A stretch of DNA of 64,000 bases from Sphagnum compactum (lineage: Eukaryota; Bryophyta; Sphagnopsida; Sphagnales), in assembly GCA_965153455.1 (NCBI GenBank), contig OZ234499.1:8318515-8382514 (forward strand), read 5' to 3'. A program made the translations under genes and the position numbers. The notes below the pieces were generated by a model, which worked only from the letters and a program-made list of their open reading frames with translations, searched no databases and had not been told where the DNA came from. Shown in pieces: positions 26,455 to 36,500 of the stretch; the stretch's first letter is position 1, and the number at the start of each line of letters is the position of its first letter.

Positions 26455-28440
26455 AATTGTAATCCATGGTATTAAGTGCACTTTGGACCTTCACCCTAAC
26501 TGGGTGGATTTTTAATTAAACATGGCAAATGCCTTAAATTCAATGCCAAAAATAGTCATATTTCAAAAACTTCGTGCAACAGGTGGGGACATCATACAAC
26601 TCATGCCCTTTGTTTGTGCATTTTATGCATTTGAATCTCCCTTGTTTTATAGTCACCATAATCGTGAAGGTGAGGTCACAGTCATCGCATTTGCCATGGG
26701 AACCCATTAAAGTGATCCCTCAGGAGGGGCACTATTTGTTGGGCCTTTGTAGCTTCCATCATAAGCTGCAAGCAAAATATTTTGTACATACTTATTACCT
26801 TGTTTGCTATTTGAAAACACGAAAAAAACAATTTTTCAAACTTCTAACCTTCCTCTAACATTTCAAAACAAATGATTTTTTTTATGGGCATCTCTAGCTT
26901 CCTTTTAGCTTCCTTTTAACTTTCAAAAACAATTTGTATCATATCATTTGGATTTGAAAAAATACCCCAAGAGTATCTTGAAAAATATCCCCCGTTTTTT
27001 AGGGGTTGGGGATGATTGTAGTTATGAAAACAAACTTGATTAACCAAAAAAAAAATAATAGAATGTTCACCACTTCAATATGGAGGTGCTTGAAAAAAAA
27101 AACCAAATAATTGCAAAAACATTTCACCTACTTTCAAGTATTTGAACTTTATTTTTCAAACTGCCACAAATTTTAGGTCCAATTCAAATACTTGGAAGTA
27201 GCCTAAAAAAACATGATTATAATCATTTAGCTTTTGAAGTCCATGCAAACAAGAGTTGAAAAATAATGTACTCAAAAAAATAATTACTATCGCCATAAAA
27301 TCATCTACTTGTTAGTCCTTTTCTTTAAGGACCATACTCACACTACGTTTTGTGTGTACTTTACCATGTTTTCACCCCATAGCTGTTAGGTTTATGGTCG
27401 ATCAATGTCCTTTTTTTTTGGAAACCTTAGCATAAGTTGACAACAACATTTCAAAATGGCTTGCAATTTTTTATCACCCCCAACACATGCATGTTTTCCT
27501 CCCTTTAAACAATTCATCAAGCAACAAATGGTTCGATTTCAAGATTCCATCTCAAAGCGTTTGCACCATTATACCCTTTCCAACATGCTCTTTGATAAGA
27601 TATTTGAGACCCATTGTGTTTGAATCTTATCATGTTCCGACCCCAAGGTGGGCTTTTGGCTTACAACTCAACTAGCATTCCCAACCTTTTGATTATCTTC
27701 CCTATCCTTTTGCACAACATTTTGAACGTGAGTTGGATTACCACATCCTTCAATTGCAAATATCCTTCAATGTGTGTGCACACATCCCATCGATGTTACA
27801 TGTGTCCACCTTTTATGTTTCGCCCATGACAATGAGCGCATAGGCACCCACGATGTGGTTTACGACAATTTTACTACCATTGTATAAAATGTCGGCTTCC
27901 ATATGGGACGAGAACAAATACACGCGTTTCCTTCAACCACATTTCATTCCTCTCATCGGCATTGTGTTCACCAAAGATGAAATTCACACCCTAGTTGATG
28001 TTGTCATTGTCAATCCAACACGAACGGATTTATTTCGTCGATCCTGCACAACCTGAAAATTTGCTACCTCCCAAGCAACTCAAGCCAAAAACAGGAGTTG
28101 TCACAATCGACACCCCACTGATCATTTCCTCCCTTTCACAACTGAGGTGTTTAGATGTCTAAACAAACAAGTTGATATGTTCTTACACAATTGTGCCAAT
28201 GTCATGTGGAACTTCAAAGGGCCAAAGGGCCCTCCTTTTTTCGTCTTGGTTATTTTTCTTCATAAAAAAATCTCAATTACATTACAAAGGATGCAAGCAT
28301 CCTCCATCTTAAGTTAGGTGGTAGTAATAGGTCTAACTATTTCCCAACTTCCACCTCTTCAAAACGCACATCACCACAGCTAACCTCCTACAAGCGGTCA
28401 TTACAAACGGTCGTTTGGTGAAACAAAAAGATTTTGACAT
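26455..28440 (+). mobile_element. Decayed reverse-transcriptase retroelement, catalytic core and C-terminal part
   Basis: The frame at 26522-26710 reads NALNSMPKIVIFQKLRATGG, then FYAFESPLFYSHHNREGEV and, past an in-frame TAA, SDPSGGALF. These correspond to reverse-transcriptase motif A (usually D.ANAFNS) and motif B (QGDP.GGALF). Further pieces are FIKQQMVRFQDSISKRLHHY near 27510, TLVDVVIVNPTRTDLF near 27990-28045, and, in shifted frames, RHPTDHFLPFTTEVF and ISITLQRMQASSIL up to about 28310. Many stops and frameshifts show it is dead. The motif order agrees with a plant RT-containing family recalled from memory. The upstream part is at 21729-22007. Confidence 0.68.
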
Positions 28441-31400
28441 CTAGTTCGTGTTAGCTTCACGTCTTGTAAATTAATTAATTATTTATTTTTCTCTTGTACA
28501 TTTTTTAGATTTGCGTTTTGTTTATTAATAAAGTTTTGTAAGGTTAACGCGCACACTTACACACTGTGCTCTTGTATGGTAGCCGCAAATGTAGGATGCT
28601 AAATATCCCTTATTGAGCTCTCTCTCAATGTGTGACAGCATATGCAAAGCCATGTGGTTTTGCTGTAGAGTTTGACTAATATCGGCCTAGATATAGGGTA
28701 AATAAAGTGGAGGACATTTTTACTTAATGCCCACAAATAGGTTAATGGTAGATATTCTCACTTTACAGTCACAGGTGGTTGGTGTGAAATTGGTGTGAGA
28801 CAACAAAACATGCATGAATTTATTTTTTTAGATTATTAAATCTTACCTTGCAAAAACCATGGAGGCCACAAAAAAACAAGCCTAGCCGAAGACCATTAAC
28901 TCTTGAAGCTGAAGGGGGGCCAATTCGGTTCACTTCTCAATGTATTTTTGTCTTTCTACAATGGTTAGGGGGGGCTCAGGGTATTTAGTGTCCTCTGTGA
29001 AAATCACAAAGGTAACCCCTGATTATCTCTACCAATCACCTTTGCTACTCCAATGCCACCTCCAGTTGTGTGAATCTGGTGTCCCCACCCATAAACATGA
29101 AAACTGAGATACTCCGAGGTGGCCCCAGTGAACCGGCACCTGCAAATCAAGGCTTTTGTTTTCAATTTTGTAATGTAGTTCTAGTAGCGACCATCCATAA
29201 GATGATTTAGTCAAGACTAGTTTGAACCCCGTGCCTAATGCACAGGTGTGTTATTTCAACAATGTTTGGTTCATGTTCCCAGTTGCTGATTCTTGTCCAA
29301 ACCCTAGAAGTATCTCTGAATTCTAAACCCAAGCTAATAAAATATGGAGGAGAGCATTGATCCTGCAAAATGTAAGATATTGTAATTTGAATGTAGGATT
29401 ATGTTCCATAATAAGTAACCCCCAGTTTATAGTGGGGGTATTAGGCCAGGTTGAAAAATGGTGATGAACTGTTTTCCAAATAAAAAATTCATGCAGCCAA
29501 TGAGAAGGCTCAGGGGGGACTTAGTTCTTTTCTTTTCGGTTTGGGGGGGAGGTGGGGGAGGCAAGGATTTATTTTTTATGTTCCCAACATGTTCCCATCA
29601 AGTTCTTAGGGTGCTCCTCAAGTTCTTAATGTGTTCCCTAAGACACTCCCAATAGCACTTCATTTTTTTTAATCCCATCTTGTTTGGCCATGGTTCAACT
29701 TTCATGTAGGTGTATATAGCGTGTACAGGGAGGGGGGTGGGGGGGTGTAAAAGGGAAGCATGACAAAGCATACTTCTATTTGGGGAGGGAAGCATATTTT
29801 GGCTTCTATGTTGGGGGAGTGCCCCATTTTCCAAAAATATTGGTGGTGGGGCCAATCAAATGGCTCCTTTTGAGGAAAAAAAAAAAGAATAAATAATAGC
29901 AGCTGCTTCTTCCTGACATGCAAATATTTTCCTATAGTGAGCCCACAGATCCTACATTCTAAAATCAGGTTTAGTTCACAAATTTCCTACACTTGTGTCA
30001 ATAGATCCTGCTTTCCAAATCTGGTTTAATTCCATGGCCTTTAGTCTTCTTGAAAAGAGAAGAGGACCCATCATCTACTGACCTTTTAAATTGCCTTAGA
30101 AGTTAGTTCATGCACAATGTCATTATTTTTTGTTTTGCCGAAGTTTTTGAAGCATAAATTAATTTTTTTTTGTTTTGCCAAAGTTTTTGAAAAATATTTA
30201 GACCTGTTGTCAAAATTTTCAAAAATTTAGATTGTAAGAATCCAAACCTGCCCTAATACAGATAATTTGTAACTGATTGCAAGGACAATAAGAGAATTGT
30301 GAAGTTGGGTTACAATTTACTATCTTTATATGTCAAAAAGTCCAAAATTAGAAACTCACATAATAAATCTTAAATTTTAAAATTAATTAATTATTCGACA
30401 TTTGTGTGCCGAATTTGTCAAGGTACTATTATTATACTTGTCAATTTAGTATCTCTTCTAAGTTTTGACACCAAAACTTAGGAAATCAAAATAAAATCTT
30501 ACATACCACAAATTTTCACTATCAAACTTTGAAGCCTTCATTTTCTCTGTAAGCACATCAATCCCTCTACATGATAGGTAAAAGGAAAATCTTGGGATTC
30601 CAAAGGAAATGCAAATTTTTTTTTTAAAAGAAAAGAAAAAAAAAGATGCCCTTCATCATAGAATTAGTGCAAGCAGCAAATATCCTAGAACTTCAAAACA
30701 AAGGTCAAAAAGCTTGAAGATAAACTGGGGGGGGTGAATTAATGATGATTTACCCAGTTTTGCTAACTTTACATGGCTACACCCAAATTGCGGATGAAAC
30801 TGGGAATAGTGGGTCAAACTAGGGCCCAAAAACAGGGTGACTTTAAGGATAACTCATCATCATAATTCTCTCTGTACAACCTTTCTTATTAGAATTTAGA
30901 CATCAATTATCTGTAGACCTAAGTGGTTCCTAGTTTCTTAAACTCCAGTTGCAAGAACATTAATTAAAAAGGAGCTTAAGCTTTTCTCCAAAAAATGGTC
31001 ATTACTTCCTAATTATTAGCAGTCATGAAAACTTCAAAGGTTTAAACACTAATAATTTGCTGCTGCTAGCCTAATCCTGACTTCCTACACACAAACCCAG
31101 GCTGTGTGGTTCTTGCTAAATTTCCCCAGGTACAGAAAGACAGTTTCTGATGCACCCAAATGAATCCCAGAAAAATCCCGGGATTCTCTGGATTGTGGCC
31201 CCAACAGCGGTCCTCCAGATTCGACATCCCCAGCTGCTGCTGCAAGATCTTTGATGTCCAAACTGATGCTGAGCTTGCTTTGAAAAGCTCAAGTACTAGA
31301 GTTTTTGGGAGTGTTTTTGAGCTCAGATCGAACATCTGATTCTGCATAATCTCTGGCTTCATGTCCAAGGAAGTTCCTGTTACATGCAGTTACATAATAT

Positions 31401-31544
31401 TCCATGTTACATTATTGCAGAGAATTCGAGTTTGCAAACCATTTTCTGTGAAATTAGGTTTTGAGTAACTCCGCCTGGTTAGAAGGAGTTCGATACTGGT
31501 TGACTGCAATCTCTGGGTGGTCGGGGATCTATCGGTTAGCTGCA
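28441..31544. other. Spacer between the retroelement and the ammonia-lyase-like gene
   Basis: No gene recognised. G-rich runs occur at 29543-29562 and 29728-29747. Around 29945-30030 a 59-base segment (agatcct.c.ttc.aaatc.ggttta) is present twice with divergence. A minus-strand frame at 31066-31368 has no recognisable domain. The last 150 bases may be the leader of the following gene. Confidence 0.45.
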
Positions 31545-33533
31545 ATGCAGGCTCAAGCAAACGCGGGATCTGCAACTCATCGTGCAGTAGTCGAGGTGGC
31601 AATCAGTGGGAAAGTGTTCAAACTTGTGCAGGATTCTTTGTTGATGAAGGAGCAGCATGCGAAACTAGAGATCATGTCTCCCGCCACAGGTACGCAGGAG
31701 CAGCAGCAGCTCCAGTACAAATACGACAGTTCGATTCATGACCCTTTGAACTGGCGTCAAGCTGCCGCTGCTAGTGAGTTTGTGGCTATGAAGGACATGG
31801 CCCATGATCTACGGGAAGTCAAGGAGATGGTGAAGAGGTTCTACGAGGCCAAGGAGGTGGTGATTACAGGTTTGAATATTCTGACTGTAGCTCAAGTGGC
31901 GACTGTAGCCAGGCGACCGGAGGTGCGAGTGGTGCTCGATGCCATGGAGAGAAGTCGAGTCATGACTCATGACATCTCCTCCAACAGCTCCAGTGTTGTT
32001 TGCCATCGCCAACGAAGTCAGCGCGACGTTCAGACTAGAGAGCATCATGTCGAGCCCAGGATCGCGACTCTTGGCGTATTTGGAGAGAGCAGTAGGCGGG
32101 TAGACACCGGCCAGCTCCAAAGTTGCATAGCTGCACGAGCAGCCATGCTGCTGCGCACCAACACTTTAATGCAGCTGCTACCGGGATTCTCAGGAAAATT
32201 TCGGTGGGAGATTCTGGAGGCCATGGAAAAGCTCCTCAATGCAGCCCATGATGTCACTCCGATGCTACTACCAGAGAGAGGAAGTGGAACCCCCAGTAGT
32301 ACCGCCGCCTCGGTCGGTCGAGACGACCAGGTCGCCACCTTCTTGTCGTACATTGCAGCGCTACTTGCAGGCAGGCCGGATCAGTTCAGAGCAGTAACAG
32401 AAAACGTTGAAGAGGAGGTTTCGGCTATCGAAGATCTGAGAATCGCTGCAGGTGTGGAAAAAGCATTGGGGCTTCAACCCAAGGAATTAGGCAGCTTGAC
32501 TCAGCTGTTCCTCAACGGATCAAATGCAAATATTGGATCAGCGACGTTGGCTTCCACTGTTTGTTTCGATGCCAACGTTCTGGTGCTTCTCGCGAAGGTT
32601 CTATACGACCTCTTTTGCGAGCTGATCATGCCAAGAAAGCCTGATCAGTTTGCAGCAGCAGCTGACCCCGCGATATTCACATTGGGACCTCAGATTGAAT
32701 GCATTCGCAACACAACGCATTCCATTCAGAGGGAGATCAACTCTTTGAACGACAACCCAATCATCGACGCCGGCTCAACTGCAGGAGGAGAGGGATCAGC
32801 AGCGGCTTCTCAGCTTCAGTACTACGCGGTTGGCAACAACAACATTGAAGGAACTAGAGTACCCATTGGAGTATCGATGGACAACCTGCGCTTGGCCATC
32901 GCTGGTATCGGAAAGTCAATGTTCACACAATTCTCTGAACTTCTAAGTAATGAAGTCTACTACAACATAAACAGCCGGTTCCCGTACTCGACAAACGTGA
33001 GCAGAGATCCCCATTCTTCTGCAAGTCTGGAGCAGCCGATCGACTTCGACGGCATGATGAATAAGGAAACGGAGATTGCAATGGCTTCGTACTTGTCACA
33101 ACTGAACTCCTTGGCCAATGCAGCAGATTCAGTTGCGATGGAGCAACCCAATCAAGATAATATAGTTATGAACAACAGAAGCTCATTGGATCTCATGTCT
33201 GCAAGAAAGACGGAGGAAGCCATCGAGATTCTGAAGCTGATGAGTGCCACATTCTTGGTAGCAGGCCGTTACTGTAGTAGTAGTAGACGGACGTATCCCC
33301 TGTACAATTTCGTGAGGTCAGAGCTTGCAGGGAGGACGGTCAGGCAGCAGCAGCAATTGCCGCCAGATGGTTCACAGATCTCAACAACAACAATGTCTCC
33401 GGAGCTGCAAGGTCAGATCCACAAGGTTTATAATGCCATCAGTGAAGGTAGGGTCATTGCGCCGTTGCTGGACTGCATCCAAGGGTGGACTGAAACTCAG
33501 GCTGCAGGACCGTTCGCTCACGTCTGCTGCTAA
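31545..33533 (+). CDS. Phenylalanine/histidine ammonia-lyase family protein lacking the catalytic triad
   Basis: A single uninterrupted frame from ATG 31545 encodes 662 residues (plant PAL: about 700-750). The aromatic ammonia-lyase fold is clear: DPLNWRQAAAAS, VAQVATVARRPEVRVVLDA, ARAAMLLRTNTLMQ, LSYIAALLAGRPDQ, LGPQIECIRNTTHSIQREIN, NDNPIID, PIGVSMDNLRLAIAGIGK, AEIAMASY-like EIAMASYLSQLNSLANA, NQDN, LMSARKTEEAIEILKLMSA. Active enzymes make the MIO cofactor from contiguous Ala-Ser-Gly. Here the site reads A255-S-V-G with further inserted residues before LSYIA. The GVTTGFG loop with its catalytic Tyr is absent, and the YALRTSPQ segment is replaced by FAAAADPA (from F369). A block of about 45 residues before it is deleted. 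It is therefore either a pseudoenzyme or an early-stage pseudogene. No intron is seen, and base composition is more GC-rich than the flanks. Confidence 0.8.
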   Translation: MQAQANAGSATHRAVVEVAISGKVFKLVQDSLLMKEQHAKLEIMSPATGTQEQQQLQYKYDSSIHDPLNWRQAAAASEFVAMKDMAHDLREVKEMVKRFYEAKEVVITGLNILTVAQVATVARRPEVRVVLDAMERSRVMTHDISSNSSSVVCHRQRSQRDVQTREHHVEPRIATLGVFGESSRRVDTGQLQSCIAARAAMLLRTNTLMQLLPGFSGKFRWEILEAMEKLLNAAHDVTPMLLPERGSGTPSSTAASVGRDDQVATFLSYIAALLAGRPDQFRAVTENVEEEVSAIEDLRIAAGVEKALGLQPKELGSLTQLFLNGSNANIGSATLASTVCFDANVLVLLAKVLYDLFCELIMPRKPDQFAAAADPAIFTLGPQIECIRNTTHSIQREINSLNDNPIIDAGSTAGGEGSAAASQLQYYAVGNNNIEGTRVPIGVSMDNLRLAIAGIGKSMFTQFSELLSNEVYYNINSRFPYSTNVSRDPHSSASLEQPIDFDGMMNKETEIAMASYLSQLNSLANAADSVAMEQPNQDNIVMNNRSSLDLMSARKTEEAIEILKLMSATFLVAGRYCSSSRRTYPLYNFVRSELAGRTVRQQQQLPPDGSQISTTTMSPELQGQIHKVYNAISEGRVIAPLLDCIQGWTETQAAGPFAHVCC

Positions 33534-33537
33534 CTTA

Positions 33538-33587
33538 TTAGGGTTTAGGGTTTAGGGTTTAGGTTTACCCTAAACCCTAAACCCTAA
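33538..33587. repeat. Palindrome of plant telomere repeats (TTTAGGG)
   Basis: The left arm, 33538-33557, is about three TTTAGGG units. The right arm, 33568-33587, is the matching CCCTAAA units, a perfect 20-base reverse complement. The 10-base loop is tttaggttta. It begins four bases after the stop codon of the ammonia-lyase-like gene, so it would lie in the transcript and could fold into a strong hairpin. It may mark repair of a double-strand break with telomeric DNA. Confidence 0.92.
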
Positions 33588-36500
33588 CTAGGTAGTACTA
33601 ACTATAACCAGCTTCTGCTGCTACCAAATTCTGAGCTTGGGGGTCTCCTGCTATTTAGATGTTATTTGTCACTATTTAGATAAATTACTGGATCTTCTTT
33701 GTGTTTGTGTGTTTCTTCCATGGTGAAATTTTGGAACTTGGGGGAAAAAAAATGAAAAAAAAACCATGAAACTTTTGTGATTTTTTGGGCCATTTTTAAC
33801 ATAAAAATAATTAAATTAGTTATATATAGACCTAGGCACTTCTTAGGTCGTCATTAGGTACAAATGTTACGGCACACCTATGATAATTGTCATTTAATGC
33901 TAATTAATTCTAGGGATCTTGGCTAGTGTACCTACTCGAGGAATCCCCCAAAAAAAAAAACACTTGGTTGCCAGTGTTGGGTGTAATGGCAGTTTTTTTT
34001 TTTCTTTCAATTTTGTGATGTTGTTTAAGTGGTGATCACCCATACAAATATTTAGCCAAATTTGGCAATATTCAAAATATGAAGGTAGAAAAATCTTAAG
34101 CACCCTTTCATGTTGTATTTGTAGTTGTGTTGAATATTTACAAATAAATTCGTTTTGTGACAAATTGTTTTTTCAGAAAACAAAATTTTTGACAACATAT
34201 TCCTTTAAGTTTTGAAAACTACACTTATGATACTTTTAAAGATTTGCACTGATGCTTGGTGAAAATTTGATGCCATTTTTGGTACTCACCCAACATTAGT
34301 TGATGTCCTTGGTTTTTTTTGTTCATATCCAAGCTTGCACATATGATAACCGAAGGGTATTATTTTGGTTATAAATGTGATCAATGTTATTATTTATTTG
34401 TGTTTCTTTCTAATTATGGAAATATTCACAATTGATAAAAAATTTAGATTTTTTTTAATGAATAGGAATTTTCTTTTTCGAATGCTTGTTGTTTCATAAT
34501 ATTTTTCAAGATGTTTTGGAGTCATAGTTAGCTTTTCAAATGATTATCAAATTTACCTTTAAATAAGTTTTTTAAAACCGAACTAACATCATTTTTGTAA
34601 AAATATAAAAGATTCTCCCTTGGTTTTCTTTGGTTCTCCAAGATTAATTAATTTTTACATATATTGATCAATAATTTCATCATGTGTTAGGATAATCAAC
34701 TTTGTTAAGATGATTTCACAATATGTTGCACACTGATCATGCCAACATCGATCAGGGAATGATAAACTAGAAATAGTATTTACACATGTTCTGTTTCTTT
34801 TCAAATATTTGCAAATTTTGACTTTCAGATATTGATAAATGGAATACTCATGTACAATCTAAAATCTAATCTAATGAAATCACCTTATCTTTGTGCTTGT
34901 TCAAGAATGTAACCCAATTGCTTTAAAAAAATAGTTCTATTTTTATTGAATTATCAGTGAAAACTTATTCAATATTCAATAACTTTTGCACCATATGTTT
35001 ATTAAACATTATGAGACACCCCTCCTCATGCAAGTATTTCCACATGTATCAAGATTAAGACTATAAACACCATGGTTTGAAAAATTTCAATGTGACAAAC
35101 AAAACCCACAAGCTAACAAACCACCTTCCTTCATAAATAGATAGACTCTTGGTTAATATGGGTCAAATGAGTGAAAACAAAAAATTGTCCATATTTTTTT
35201 ACATTGGGTGAAGTTTTGAAATGAAGGAATTACCATAATACAAGGCCCATGCTTGGCTCCCACCTCACATGGGCCTTTTATTCTAGTAATGGTTTAATCC
35301 TTGGGCAATGCATCCTTCTTTTTAAAAGGCTTTTCTACACACATAGGCCTTTTCTATGATTGATGAACAAAGGGACAATTATACTCCAAATCACATGGTA
35401 GGCCCCTTTACACACATGTGTGCATATCTTCAACAAGAAGTTGTCATTAAAAAAAACTTACATTTGGAACATATAATAATTTTGTGGGTCCAATTTACAA
35501 AAACACATAACTAATGAAGAACTTTAAAAAACACCAGTAATGAAAGAAAATTTCATCGACATTCATTACAAAGCACATGGAAACCCCAAAGCTAGTGCAA
35601 CCCCTTCCCCTCTCTCCCGCCCCCGCCCCCGGCCCCCCCTTCTCCCCCCGCCCCCAAATCCATTTTGGGGGATCCAACTTCCATGTAAAATAATGAGGAA
35701 AAAGTAATAAAACCATCATTTTCTTCTTAGGAAAATTTGATTAGTTTTGGACACCCATTTCTAAAAAATATTTAAAAATATTAAAAAAATTGGAAAGCAA
35801 AAGATAATCAAGATTATTAAAATAATTATAAAAAATGATGAGTTTAATGAAATTTGGACTATCAAAATTTAGTTGTTAATTAGGGAAGGACATCCGAAAA
35901 AAGGGACAAAAGTAATGAAAAAAAAAAGGGAAACATTTCAAGGATTTTTTTTGAAAATTGGGGAAATTAAGGCTTACGTAAACAACATGGATTATAATAA
36001 CAAGATTTAGTAAATACATAAATACATCACCAATAGTAGACCTATCACCCACCCACTTGTGGAGGTTTTAAGCTCGAACTTCCATGTGACACTTACAAGA
36101 AAAAAGAATGAAAATTAAAATTTCTCATTATTTTTCATTTCCCATCTTTAAAAAATAATTTAAAGACTAAAAAAAATAATGAGAAAATGAATGATTGTTT
36201 TTTTTTCAAAGAACTAAGTTACCATGAAACAAATACGATAATTTAAAATAAAAAAACACAAATGTGGTCAAAAGTAATAAAGAAATAAATAATACATTTT
36301 CAAAAAAAATGTTTGAAAAGTATAATTCAACTATGCCTATTTAAAAGAAACAATTATTAATAAATGATTAAATGATAGAAGAGCCCCACCCACCCACTTT
36401 CGGGGCTTTCAAGTCCCAATTTCCATGTGAAACTAATAAGAAAGAACTAAAATTGAGAAATAATTTTTTTAAATTAAAAATTTGATTTTTTTTGGGTTTA

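Noticed and set aside
35495-35719. Minus-strand frame rich in Gly and Arg
   Set aside because: Product of the C-rich tract; low complexity with no domain.
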